Origin: Terfezia claveryi
Taxonomy: Eukaryota; Ascomycota; Pezizomycetes; Pezizales; Pezizaceae
Assembly: GCA_015179025.1 (NCBI GenBank)
Contig: WHUX01000471.1
Span: 1-24,254 of the forward strand
Length of the DNA: 24,254 bases
Direction of reading: 5' to 3'
The translations under genes were made by a program, and so were the position numbers. The notes under the pieces are model-generated. The model saw nothing but the letters and a program-made list of their open reading frames with translations. It was not told the DNA's origin and did no database searches. Of this stretch, positions 1 through 9,940 are shown one piece after another (position 1 is the stretch's first letter; each line of letters opens with the position of its first letter).

Positions 1-483
1 AGCAGTAGCAGCATTGGCTGTATTCTGGACGTTGGCTGCTGTTCGCTGAATAAAGGCGGAATTGGATTGTTGTGCTGCCTGAAGCTTGCAGACTTCTTGT
101 AAAGCTGCTTCTTTCTCTTCCTCTAGCTGTTTGAGGATCTTCATAGTTGCGGAGGAATCTGGTGCTGGTGTTTGACGATGAAACGCTGGTTGCTTGCCTT
201 TTTGTGATGGTCCTGACTGTGTAGAACTCGAAAATAGTGGTAGTGGCACTGATGGTGCAACTGATCGAATAATAGGCTCTTCTGACGAAGTAGACATAGA
301 TACTGGTAATTCAATCTAACGAGGTCCCCATGCATCTCATGCTTGAAATGGACTTTGAATAGATGAGTATTCTCGCTGATTAAATTCTTCAGCCTGTTGT
401 TGGGCTCGAGTGACACTATTATTATCATCATCAGCCATGTAGTCGTCAGACCCAGTACCAAGTAGTCCTCTAAGCATAGACAT
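1..483 (-). pseudogene. Element A gag, N-terminal fragment (Ty3/gypsy)
   Basis: Reading the minus strand from the ATG at 483 gives MSMLRGLLGTGSDDYMADDD, which closely matches the gag start of element B (MSMLRGLLSEASNESMAD, from 7841). The similarity continues through a Ser/Pro-rich stretch, a basic GKQPAFHRQTPAP segment (KRPAARHQTP in B) and a Glu/Gln-rich probable coiled coil, to the ANVQNTANAA region at the window edge. Two in-frame stops (after SIQSPFQA and WGPR) break it. It is the first part of a retrotransposon capsid polyprotein; the rest lies outside the window. A second ORF on the same strand at 141-461 is in another frame and is a shadow. Confidence rests on direct similarity to element B, not on a database match. 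Confidence 0.75.
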
Positions 484-500
484 ATTAGTGTCAGAGGTAG

Positions 501-522
501 TGTCTATACGGTGTTATAGACA
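501..522. repeat. Hairpin at the primer-binding position of element A
   Basis: Perfect 8-bp arms TGTCTATA and TATAGACA flank a 6-nt loop (CGGTGT). The hairpin lies 10 nt inside the element from the LTR edge at 533, where a primer-binding site is expected. The same arms with a different loop occur in element B at 7868-7889. Confidence 0.75.
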
Positions 523-532
523 AGTGGTGTAA

Positions 533-1155
533 TGTTACAGGAGGGCTGTAACTACAAATATACAAGTCGGTGGAAAGGTAACAAGGGGCTATTTGGTGAT
601 GAGTACAAGTATAAACGTAGTGACAACTCGGGTATGTTGTGGACTTGATAAGAGTAAAGCTATATGAGACTTAGAACACCGCTTAGGTCTTATTGTATTA
701 ACTATGTAAAAGCGGTAGCTTATATAGAAGCGTTGATCTGATAAGTTGTTATCAAATCTAACGACACTTCCTATAACGGCTTAGTAGCACTGACATCAGG
801 TAGTTGCCTAGAACAGGAAGACACTTCCTATTTAGGAACTCTGCAGTCTGACATACATTGATTAGGCAGCCTGAACTACAATGTATCGCAGTCAGGCTGT
901 CATACAGGAGATAAGCTTGCATACAACAAATAACAACACATGAATAATAAACATAAGAACATAATGGATATCTATAGAAGAGAGTACATGTATAAGAACG
1001 CATTCAGAGGTCGTACACTTCCTTACTTCAATACCCGTCCATCCCGGACACATTATCTACATCTGTATGGTTGATCAAGCCATAGCAGTTCGCAGCCATA
1101 ATTAGGTATTGGGATATTCCCTGTTGAGGGTAGGTCTCTTACCTGAGCTGTAATA
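533..1155 (-). mobile_element. 5' LTR of element A
   Basis: This 623-bp block aligns along its length with the two LTRs of element B. Shared segments include GATAAGAGTAAAGCTATATG, the block around 780-880 (CTTCCTATAACGGCTTAGTA) and the GGGTAGGTCTCTTAC stretch near 1130. The inner edge reads TGTTACAGG. The outer edge reads GCTGTAATA where B has GCCATAACA, so the terminal CA has probably mutated. It is more diverged than the two B LTRs are from each other, consistent with a separate, older insertion. ORFs inside it are LTR shadows. Confidence 0.8.
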
Positions 1156-1657
1156 TGGATAAATTGCAGGCTGAATAGTAAGCTGGTGAAGTGGTAAATT
1201 GCAAGCTGAATAAACAGCTGGGGAAGGGGTGAATTGCAGGCTGAATAAATAGCTGGCGAAGGAGTGAATTGCAAGCTGAATAAACAGCTGGCAAAGGGGT
1301 GAATTACAGGCTAAATAAATAGTTGGCGAAGAGGTGAATTGCAGGCTAAATACATAGCTGGCGAAGGGGTGAATTGCAGATTAAATAAATAGTTGGCAAA
1401 GGGGTGTTGATTCTGAACACATAGCTGGGAAAGGGGCGAATATTATGGATATTGCATAACCTCAGTTAACTTGTGGTCTCTCTGCTTGCTGTTAGCTAAT
1501 CCTGTACATTATGATTAAGAATATTATAGAGGCAACCAGCAGATGAAGGATCTGTCCAACTCTATGTCCCTTTGCTTGCCCATTCCCTCAGCGAACTGTC
1601 GGTAGTAGCTGCTAGAAATAGCTGCTAGTGTGTGTATGATGCAAGTGCACTTGTAGG
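1156..1657 (+). repeat. Foldback left arm, outer segment
   Basis: This segment is the reverse complement of 9439-9940. It carries eight copies of a 35-bp repeat (1161-1440) and then unique sequence, for example CTCAGTTAACTTGTGGTCTC and GCAAGTGCACTTGTAGGAAG, whose complements occur in the same order near 9630 and 9435. Element A borders it on the left and element B splits it from the inner segment at 8517-8880. Confidence 0.9.
1161..1440 (+). repeat. 35-bp minisatellite, 8 copies
   Basis: Eight head-to-tail units of 35 bp share the core GAATTGCAGGCTGAATAAA followed by AGCTGGCGAAGGGGT, with roughly 10-20% differences between copies. The reverse-complement array sits in the right foldback arm at about 9660-9940, so the array existed before the inverted duplication formed or was copied with it. 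Confidence 0.9.
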
Positions 1658-1662
1658 AAGCA
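1658..1662. repeat. Target-site duplication of element B, left copy
   Basis: AAGCA immediately precedes the LTR. The right copy is AAGTA at 8512-8516. The unoccupied site in the other foldback arm (reverse complement of 9434-9438) is AAGTA, so the left copy carries one T-to-C change. Confidence 0.85.
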
Positions 1663-2258
1663 TATTTCAGGCAAGCTGTAACTACAGAAATATTTCGGAG
1701 AAATAGATAGATAGTGAGTAAAGTATAAACGCAGCTATAACTCATGTATAATGCGGACTCGATAAGAGTAAAGCTATATGAGACTTAGAATACTGCTTGA
1801 GTCTTATTGTATTAACTATGTAAAAGCGGTGGATTATATAGAAGCTTAGATCTGATAAAGAATAATCAGATCTAGATGATGCTTCCTATAATAGTTTAGT
1901 AGCATTGACGTTAGGTCATTACCTAAATGGGAAACCACTTCCCAATTAGGAATACTGCAGTCCGATATATATTGATTAGGCAGCCTATACTTCAATGCAT
2001 TATAGTCAGGCTGATATATAGTACCTAAACTCAAGTACAACCAATAATAATATATGAATGACAAATATAAGAATATAATGGAAACATATCGAAGAGAGTA
2101 CATGCATGAGATATATTATCAGAGGTCACACACTTCCATTATCCAATCTCTTTAACGCCATTCCTTAGATGCACTATAATATCTGTATGGGTGATCAAGC
2201 CAAGACAGTTAGCTGTAGTAGGGTATTAGTTATCTCAGGGGAGAGTAGGGCCATAACA
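1663..2258 (-). mobile_element. 3' LTR of element B
   Basis: A 596-bp LTR, near-identical in layout to 7900-8511 at an offset of about 6241 bp. On the minus strand it opens TGTTATGGC. It closes CCTGAAATA, where the 5' LTR closes CCTATAACA, so the terminal CA is lost. A short ORF (1846-2103) has a twin at the same place in the other LTR (8087-8344); both are non-coding shadows. Confidence 0.88.
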
Positions 2259-2275
2259 TTACTTCCCATTTCGAG
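2259..2275 (-). promoter_or_regulatory. Polypurine tract of element B
   Basis: Minus-strand sequence immediately upstream of the 3' LTR is purine-rich (CGAAATGGGAAGTAA). This is the expected position and composition for the plus-strand DNA primer of an LTR retrotransposon. Identification is by position. Confidence 0.55.
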
Positions 2276-2549
2276 GCAGCTGTCCTCAGCTGAATACAAG
2301 TCCTTCCGACCTTAGAGAAGACAAGTATTAGTAACAACTCAGGTAACTGTGATGGCTAGGCTCTAACCTTATAGCTAGATACCTCTATCCTATTTAAGGG
2401 TACCATAAGACCAGTGTACCTACACATGCATGCCATGGCCATTAAAAACCAAACCTCTCGCCAAAAAACCTACAAGGAAAAGGCGACAAGTAGAAGGGTA
2501 AAAGGTACCATATCTTTGTCCATTGTATAACTTGATATGAGTCCTAGCT
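2276..2549 (-). other. 3' untranslated region of element B
   Basis: No open frame or motif is visible between the end of pol and the polypurine tract. It is taken as the non-coding 3' part of the element. Confidence 0.5.
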
Positions 2550-5500
2550 TCAGACATCCCTATCGTTTTGTAGTTTATTGGGGAACTTTTTTCGATACTC
2601 TTTGAGCTTCTCTAGACAGTTGTCCAACTTGTCCAAGGTCTCCTAAGTGTCTTCAAACTCTGTATATCCTTTCCAATGTACTCTATACTTGACTACTCCC
2701 CTATTCTTGTAAGAGTTCATAATGGATTCAACTTCGAAGATATTTGGTTCATCCTCGTCCATATCTTGTGGCTCTTCTCGATGTCTGAATGGCTTAAGGA
2801 GGGTGACATAAACAACATTGTGCCATTATGTACTTTGTGGAACTTTGAGCCTGTATACATATAAACCAATAGCTTCAATGACCTTGTAGGGCTCTATCCA
2901 CTTGCTAGTGAGAGAAAGGTTGTTCCCAGCTCGTATCTGTAGGTTCCGGTAGTCAACCAATACCTAGTTATTGATAGCAAACCTGCGTGCCTTTTCGAGG
3001 TGTATAGCACTTCTCTTATGGTTGATTTGCTTGAGGGTATCGTGAATTTAGTTGTGTACAGTTGTCATTCGGTCTAGCCATTCTTCTATAGTGGGAGAGG
3101 AGAATTCATAGTCATCTAAGAGGTTAATAGTGCAAGGGTCAAAGCTATACAGACTTCGGTAAGGGGAGTACTTATGGGTAGAGTGGGCAGCAGTATTATA
3201 GGCAAACTTGGCTAAGGGTAGCCATCGTTTCCAATGAGCTTGTCTATCATGGCAGTAGATGCAGAGGTATTGCTTAAGTGTTTGGACTGCTCGTTCAGCA
3301 AGTCCATCAGTCTGAGGGTGATAGGCGGTGGAGAGGCGGAGGGTTATGTTGAGCTTTTGGTTAAGCTCCTTGAGGAATCTAAAGGCGAATTATGGACCAC
3401 AGTCAGAGGTGATATGTTGAGGAAGGCTATAGAGTCTCTATATCTCATTAATATAGGTATCAGTAACATCGGATGCTATCTATGTAGTCTTTGCCAGAAT
3501 ATAGTGTTGTACTTTTGTAAACCGGTCTATAATAATGAGTATTGCATTAAAACCTTCTAACTCTAGTAGCTCACCAATGAAGTCTATAGCTATGTCCTCA
3601 AATGGTCATTCCCCAGTTGGCATTGGTACCAACTTCATTTGTCTGCTATACCTATCTGCCTTTACTTTCTGACACTTAGTACATCCTGCCACATAGTTTA
3701 CAATATCTTCCTACCACTTGTCCTATATAAAATTCCTTGTCACTAGCTCTTAAGTATGATGTCTTCCCCAATATCCTGCCACTTGACTATCATGATGCTG
3801 CTTTAGTACTTCCAACTTAAACTCAGAGAGTACCACCCATAGTCCATCTTTCTTCTGCCATCCGGCCATATCTATTCCTTCCACTTCAACATCTTCAGCT
3901 TCTTCTTCATCCTTTTCCCCTAATACCATTAATTGTCCATCTTTGAAAAATCTAGCATCCATGCTGGATTTCTCTTCCCCTGAACGTCTAGACAGGCTAT
4001 CAGGCTTACCCATCTTTGAACCAGGTCTATAGTGAATATTGTAGATGAATTTGGACATATGAAGGTACTAGGTAGCTTGACGGGAGTTGAGCTTCTACTT
4101 GGTGTTGAAATATTGTAACCCTTAGTGGTCTATATAGACGTTCACTGGAACGCCAACCAACTAATCCTGCTACTTTTGGAAGCAATCCATGATTGCAAAC
4201 AACTCTTTATTGTAGATAGACCAGTTGTGTTAAGCTATAGAGAGGGTTTTTGCATGGTATTCAACAGAGTAAAGCTGCTTTCTTCCATTGACAATATAGT
4301 ATTGAGAGAGAATACTCATCAGGAAAGAAAATAGTTTGTCTCTAGTGTCTCTAGAGACAGTAATGCCACTGGAGACAAGATATGTCTCCACGATTGGCAG
4401 AATGTCTCCTGGTGTCTCCTGGAGACACTGGGAGACACCAAGAGACATATAGGAGACACTCAGGAGACACCCAGGAGACACAAAAGACACAAAAGACACA
4501 AGAGACAACCCTGTCTCCTGGAGACACCACCTGGCGTCCCGATGCCACTTTTTTCTTGCTGATGCTAGCAATAGCTTGGTTACTAGCATCAGTCTCTATG
4601 ATTGTCTCGAGTTGTCTGTCAAATTGTGTGAGGATGAGAGCAGTGAGGAATTGTTCTCAGAGGTTATTAAAAGCTTGCTGTTGTTCGTGTCCCCAACTGA
4701 AAGGAACATCCTTTATTAAGACGATTAAGGGGCATGCCTTTGCACTATAGTTGGTAATAAATCGATGGTAGTAATTAGCGAAGTCTAGGAATGCTTGAAC
4801 CTCTTTCTTCTTGGTAGGAATAGGCCACTTGGACATAGTTTCAAGCTTGGAGGGATCCATTTGGATGTGTTAACTATTGATAATATGACCGAGGAATAAG
4901 GTCTCTTGGATATGGAACTCAGACTTTATGAGGTTAACTGCTAACCTATATTGGATGTATTGCTGAAGAACTTTTTCGACTATTTGTTGATGTTCTTCTT
5001 CTGTCTCACCTCCGTAGATGAGTATGTTATCTAAGTACTAGATATATCCTTCCATATCCTTAAAGATCATATCTATTATCTCTTAAAATGTAGCGGAAGC
5101 ATTAGTCAACCCAAATGGCATCACAGTATACTCGAATAGTCCCTTCTTTGTCCTGAATGCTATCTTCCATTCGTCTCCTAGTACAATCCTAATGAGGTTG
5201 TACCCATTTTTGAGGTCCAATTGTGTGAACCATTTACCTCTACGAGTTTTGTCGAGTAACTTAGAGATAAGAGGGAGTGGGTATTTATTTAGTACTGTAA
5301 GATGGTTAAGGGCTCAGTAATCAACACATAGCCTTAAGGATCCATCTTTCTTTTGAACAAATAGGATAGGAGTACCAGCGGTGGAGCGTGAATGTTGGAC
5401 CTTGGTAGTAGGAAGGTTCTTATCAAGGTACTTCTGGAGTGCTTCATCTTCCTCCCATGTGGTCTTATAGATAGCCCTGAATAGTATCTTTATGTTTGGG

Positions 5501-6100
5501 TCTTGGAAAGGGATTTCGTTGTCCCACAGCTTGTGTTCAGGAAGTTTAGCTGCCTATTCTTTAGTAAAGCAATGTATGTAACGAGAGTATCATTTGCTTG
5601 TGTCAATAATAAGTACAATCTCCCCATCTTTTAGAGGCTTTTCAACTTCAAGAACAGAAACAGTAGGAATCTATCTAATAGAACAAGGAACAATCAAACC
5701 TGTAGAGACCTATCTCAGGCACCTGTCTTGAGTATTTACCGAAAATTCATTTTCCATTAACCAAGATAACCCCAAAATAACATCCTTTTTTCCAATATCC
5801 AAAACTTCAGCATCCATCTTGCACTTACTCATAAAATAAGAAAAGGAATCTAACATATCAAACCTAGTATTGACCACATATTTTCCTCCAAAAATCTGAG
5901 ATCTATCTCCCTACCTAACCTTAACTTCCCGAGCTCTTTTCTAAATCCCCAACTTAATTGCCAATCTTTTCCCAACTACTGGAGCACTTGCTCCACAATC
6001 TACTACAGCTTCCACTTCTTCCCCAGTGATAAGAATTCAAACCATTATGAGAGGAGAATGCTTAGGAGTACGTCTGATGGTTGGTGATGTACTCCTTACT
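2550..6100 (-). pseudogene. Element B pol: protease-RT-RNase H-integrase-chromodomain, stop-ridden
   Basis: Domains in minus-strand order are: retropepsin-like active site VDCGASAP (Asp codon at 6000); RT with [28 protein letters not shown] and YLDNILIYGG (5037-5026); RT end FLGHII then MDPSKLET; RNase H with ETDASNQAIA, interrupted by an insertion; H2C2 zinc finger (HH...H...CTKC, about 3830-3670); and an integrase core with IDFIG, TSDCGP and the Glu in TDGLAEQAV (D,D,E all present). A chromodomain follows (FEVESIMNS...VHWKGYTEFEDT, about 2760-2600). It ends at the TGA at 2552-2550. The RT catalytic pair is YLDN instead of YLDD, one G-to-A change. Internal stops sit where family consensus has Gln, Arg or Trp. 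Pol lies in the -1 frame relative to gag. Confidence 0.92.
4317..4564. mobile_element. MITE-like insertion 1: CATCAGC ends, GAGACAC palindrome core
   Basis: A 248-bp block interrupts RNase H between codons for ...NQAIAS and ILSQYYIV. The left end reads CATCAGGAAAGAAAATAG and the reverse complement of the right end reads CATCAGCAAGAAAAAAG. The dinucleotide CT flanks both sides (4315-4316 and 4565-4566). Removing one CT plus the block (250 bp) puts RT and integrase back in one frame, which independently supports the boundaries. The interior is a dense array of GTGTCTC/GAGACAC words; at 4412-4428 arms GTGTCTCC and GGAGACAC surround one base. It has no coding capacity; overlapping ORFs here read through the insertion. 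Its ends match insertion 2 at 14870-15157. Confidence 0.85.
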
Positions 6101-7841
6101 CATTTTCCGACTGTTCTTCCTCAGAACCGAGTTCTGTAATTCGAAGCTATCCCTTGTCTGTTCGGGCTTTCTTGACAGTAGGTACTAGTACCTGACTAAT
6201 AGTAGTAGTAGTGACCTTTGGTTTATAGGAATATGGTTCTATAGCGTACCTTCCATAAGAGTATTTATTAGACCTATAATCATCTCTTCCACACTTAATG
6301 CAGCGTTCTTCCTTAAGTCTACTTTGATAGATTGCATCTGGAAGTTTTTCGAAGGGCTTAGATGGTTGAGTAGGTTTGTTTTCAAACTGGATGCGCTCTT
6401 CAAAGGTATGCTCCTTAGCTACTGGTTGACTTGGAGGGGCATTGCGGTTGCTGCTTTAGAATTCAGTACTAATAATATCCATCTCGATAAGTTTCTGTCT
6501 CTCTTGATGTGGGAATGTGCAAAGGTTTTCATAGTGAGCTATTGATTTGCAGAGATCATGGGGAAGGTTGGAGATTATAATATTGATAACCTGCATCTCA
6601 GATAGTTTGGCATAATTGTTAAGTCTATCTATCTCCATTAGATAATCCAAAATAGAACCAGTCTTCTTTAATGCCACTAGGTCATAATATGATCAATCTG
6701 CCTGGTAGTGGTCCCCATAATATAGTTCCATGGCTTCCTTAACCTCCTTCCAAGTATGATACTTAACTCAATTAGCCTTCCACCAATCCAATGCTTTTCT
6801 ATGCATTGATAACCCAACATATGCTAGCTTTTAGTCTTCATTTCGAGTGAGAGTAATGAGAAAGTAATCATCTATTTGATGGATCCAGCCTTCAAGATGC
6901 GTTCGTTCCCCCTTAAATTTATTTGGAGGTGGTGCTTTTCCTGCTATCTGCTTGTCTTCAAAGATCTTAAGTTCTACTGGAGGTAGTAGTGGAGGAGTAG
7001 GGTCTCTGGGTCATTGTTGTTCTGCTGGTGGTGGAGGAGGTGGTAGTATACCTTCTGCTGCTTGCTCAAGTCTTTGTGCTGTATTTGCTGGAGGATGTAT
7101 AGGCTAAGGAGCCTGTACTCATCGTTCTACCTTTTCAAGTCAATCTTGAAAGCTAGTGAATTGTCCTTTTATGCTAGCAAATTGTCCTTCAATACTAGCA
7201 AACCTTTGCTGATATTGGTTATGGTAAAAGTCAGCTTGTCCTTTAAGATATCGAAGGTTGTGATGAATTGTTTGAAACTCCTTTATTTGGTTTTCTTGTC
7301 CAGAAATAATAAGGTTCTAGATCTATGAAAGGGCGCTTCGTATATCATTCGATAATTGTACATGTTTGTTGGCAGCAGTATTAGCTGTATTCTGGATATC
7401 TGCTGTACTTCGCTGAATGAATTCGGTATATACTGTCTGTATTTATTGTAGCTGTTGTACCTGTGCGAGTGCAGCTTGCTTTTCTGCCTCTAAACGCTGA
7501 ACTTGTGCCTTCATGGCGGCGTATCCAGGATCAACAGGAGTTTGGTGGCGAGCTGCTGGTCGCTTGCCCTTAGTAAAGAGTCCTGGATTAGTAGATAGAG
7601 CTACTGATAGGGCGACTGATTGTATGATAGGTTCAGGAGAGGAGAAGGATATTGATCCGAGTCCTATTTGTTGATGGAGGGTGCTCCAGCATTCCTGAAA
7701 TTATAGAATCTGAGAAGAGGGAGCATAGTATTGCTCAATGAATTGTTCAGCTCGCTGCTGTGTCTAGACAACACTATTATTGTCAGTGTCAGCCATAGAC
7801 TCATTAGAGGCTTCACTAAGTAATCCTCTCAACATCGACAT
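6096..7841 (-). pseudogene. Element B gag with zinc knuckle remnant
   Basis: The frame runs 581 codons from the ATG at 7841 to the TAA at 6098-6096 without net frameshift, but with stops such as the TAG after NNSVV. It has an N-terminal Gln/Glu-rich coiled-coil part, repeated FASIEGQFASIKGQF near 7180-7130, and a Pro-rich spacer (ILPPPPPPAEQQ). The retrotransposon gag domain follows (FKGERTHLEGWIHQID, then LDWWKAN, then the 74-residue open stretch at 6677-6456). The zinc knuckle near 6302-6260 should be CX2CX4HX4C but reads CIKCGRDDYRSNKY. Both the His and the last Cys are Tyr, each a single transition away, so RNA binding would be lost. It encoded the particle shell protein. Confidence 0.88.
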
Positions 7842-7867
7842 AGTTGTAGGGGATTGTAGGGTGTTGG

Positions 7868-7889
7868 TGTCTATAGAAGTGTATAGACA
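7868..7889. repeat. Hairpin at the primer-binding position of element B
   Basis: Arms TGTCTATA (7868-7875) and TATAGACA (7882-7889) around loop GAAGTG lie 10 nt from the LTR edge at 7900. Arms and spacing match element A (501-522) while the loop differs. The usual TGG start of a tRNA primer-binding site is not seen next to the LTR. Confidence 0.8.
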
Positions 7890-7899
7890 AGCAGTGTAA

Positions 7900-8511
7900 T
7901 GTTATAGGTGAGCTGTAACTATGGAAATACTTTGGAGAAATAGATAGATAGTAGTGGAGTAAAGTATAAACGCAGCTATAACTCAAGTGTAATGTGGACT
8001 CGATAAGAGTAAAGTTATATATGACTTAGAATACTGTTTGGGTCCTATTGTATTAACTATGTAAAAGCGGTAGGTTATATAGAAGCTTAGATCTGATAAC
8101 GAATAATCAGATCTGGACGATGCTTCCTATAATAGCTTAGTAGCATTGATATCAGGTCGTTACCTAAATGGGAAACCACTTCCCAATTAGGAACACTGCA
8201 GTCTGACATATATTGATTAGGCAGCCTGAACTTCAATGCATTGTAGTCAGGCTGATATACAGGACCTAAACTCGAGTACAACCAATAATGATATATAAAT
8301 AACAAATATAAGAATATAATAGAAACATATCGAAGAGAGTACATGCATGAGATATATTATTAGAGGTCACACACTTCTGTTACCCAATCCCTTTAACACT
8401 ATTCCTTAGATGCACTATGACATCTGTATGGGTGATTAAGCTAAGACAGTTAGCCGTAGTAGGGTATTGGTTATCTCAGGAGAGGGTAGGTCTCTTACTT
8501 AAGCCATAACA
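7900..8511 (-). mobile_element. 5' LTR of element B
   Basis: A 612-bp LTR opening TGTTATGGC and closing CCTATAACA on the minus strand, so the TG...CA ends are intact. It should hold the element promoter, but I cannot place a TATA box or transcription start with confidence because TATA-like words are common in this AT-rich DNA. Confidence 0.88.
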
Positions 8512-8516
8512 AAGTA
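8512..8516. repeat. Target-site duplication of element B, right copy
   Basis: AAGTA follows the LTR end ATAACA directly and pairs with AAGCA at 1658-1662. Confidence 0.85.
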
Positions 8517-8880
8517 TAACTCTCGAGCCCATTTCTTACCAATATGGCATAGAATAATCTTATTATTGCGTTGAGAGGAATGACAACAATTCTTGCAAAG
8601 GAGACTTCTGAATTGTGCTATACTATATTAGGAAGACATGGGAAATTTAGTGTATACTAGTACACCCAACTAGGTATGGTCAACCCCATTTGGCAGACCT
8701 TGCAGCTGCCGGCTCGGCTATGCTAGCTTAGAGTAGTAATAAGTTCTAGAGTTGTTGTCTTGCAGAGGGTGCGCTATACCTGTACAGGTAATAGTGGTAT
8801 CTGGTGACATCTATAGGTCTTTATATGGTTGTGAGGAAGGTAATAACTGTAATATATATGGAACTCATGCATTTGGGGTC
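8517..8880 (+). repeat. Foldback left arm, inner segment
   Basis: Reverse complement of 9071-9433. Matching pairs include CTCTCGAGCCCATTTCTTAC, GCTGCCGGCTCGGCTATGCT and GGTCTTTATATGGTTGTGAG, each with a near-exact complement in mirrored order on the right. No coding frame is evident. Confidence 0.92.
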
Positions 8881-9070
8881 CCTCTACATCTATGAATTCA
8901 TTTGTTTTTGGGGTCATATATATAGAGAAACCCGAAAACACATAAATTCATACAAATAGAGAGACTCAAAAACACATGAATTCATACATATAGAGAGACC
9001 TAAAAACACATGAATTCATATATATAGAGAGACCCAAAAACACATAAATTCATATATATTATGAAACCCC
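8881..9070. repeat. Foldback core of 34-bp repeats
   Basis: About five 34-bp units in minus orientation (TATAGAGAGACCCAAAAACA followed by CATGAATTCATA) are preceded by one unit in plus orientation. This is the same repeat that forms the 1.8-kb array at 12048-13864. Confidence 0.88.
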
Positions 9071-9940
9071 AAATGCATGAGTTCCACACATATTACATTT
9101 GTTACCTTCCTCACAACTATGTAAAGACCTAGAGGTATTGTCAAATACTACTATTGCCTGCACAGGCATAGTGCACCCTCGGCAAGACAACAACCTTAGA
9201 ACTTATTGCAGCTCTAAGCTAGCATAGCTAAGCCGGCAGCTGCAAGGTCTGCCAAGCAGGGTTGACTATACCCAGTTGGGTGTACTAGTACATACTAAAT
9301 TTCCTATGTGTTCCTAATATAGTACAGCAAAGTACAATTCAGAAGTCTCCTTTGCGAGAATTGTTGTCATTCCTCTCAACGCAATAATAAGATTGCACTG
9401 TGCCATATTGGTAAGAAATGGGCTCGAGAGTTGTACTTCCTACAAGTGCACTTGTATCATGCACATACTAGCAGCTATTTCTAGCAGCTACTGCTAATAG
9501 TTTGCTGAGGGAACAGGCAAGCAAAGAGACATGGAGTTGGACAGATCCTTCATCTACTGGTTGCCTCTATAATGTTCTTAGTCATAGTGTACAGGATTAG
9601 CTAACAGCAAGTAGAGAGACTACAAGTTAACTGAGGTTATGCAATATCCCTAATATTCACCCCTTTCTCAGCTGTGTATTCAAAATCAGCACTCCTTTGC
9701 TAGCTGTTTATTTAACATGTAATTCACCCTTTTACTAGCTGTTTATTTAGCCTGCAATTTACCTCTTCACCAACTATTTATTCAGCCTGTAATTCACCCC
9801 TTTGCCAGCTGTTTATTTAGCTTGCAATTTACCCCTTCACTAGCTGTTTATTCAGCTTGCAATTCACCCCTTCGCTAGCTATTTATTCAGCCCACAATTC
9901 ACCACTTTACTAGCTCACTATTTAGCCTGCAATTTATCTA
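9071..9940 (-). repeat. Foldback right arm, uninterrupted
   Basis: This 870-bp arm pairs with 8517-8880 and then 1156-1657. It holds both unoccupied target sites: TACTT (AAGTA) at 9434-9438 for element B, and ATCTA at 9936-9940 beside the element A junction. It includes the mirror image of the 35-bp minisatellite from about 9660. The arm may extend beyond 9940, but its partner would be outside the window. Confidence 0.92.

Larger units (their letters stand above)
1663..8511 (-). mobile_element. Element B: full-length chromodomain Ty3/gypsy retrotransposon (dead)
   Basis: A complete element reads right to left: 5' LTR (7900-8511), gag (7841-6096), pol in the -1 frame (about 6100-2550) with protease, RT, RNase H, integrase and chromodomain, a polypurine tract, and 3' LTR (1663-2258). 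Five-bp duplications flank it and the empty site is preserved in the opposite foldback arm. The domain order PR-RT-RH-INT-chromodomain is that of Ty3/gypsy chromoviruses, which in known families target heterochromatin. Excluding a 250-bp insertion, frames stay in register across RT, integrase and chromodomain, yet stop codons are frequent. This suggests point mutation of the RIP type rather than slow indel decay. Confidence 0.92.

Noticed and set aside
1846..2103. 85-codon minus-strand ORF with a near-identical twin at 8087-8344
   Set aside because: Both lie at the same place in the two LTRs of element B; similarity reflects LTR identity, not protein conservation.
4230..4750. ORFs of 65-122 codons rich in SPGDT/ETQK repeats
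   Set aside because: They read through the palindromic insertion 4317-4564 on either strand; the real frame is RNase H on both sides.
6096..6110. Programmed -1 frameshift site at the gag-pol junction
   Set aside because: Gag and pol are in different frames, but no canonical slippery heptamer is visible and the pol frame has a TGA at the overlap; an indel or mutation is equally likely.
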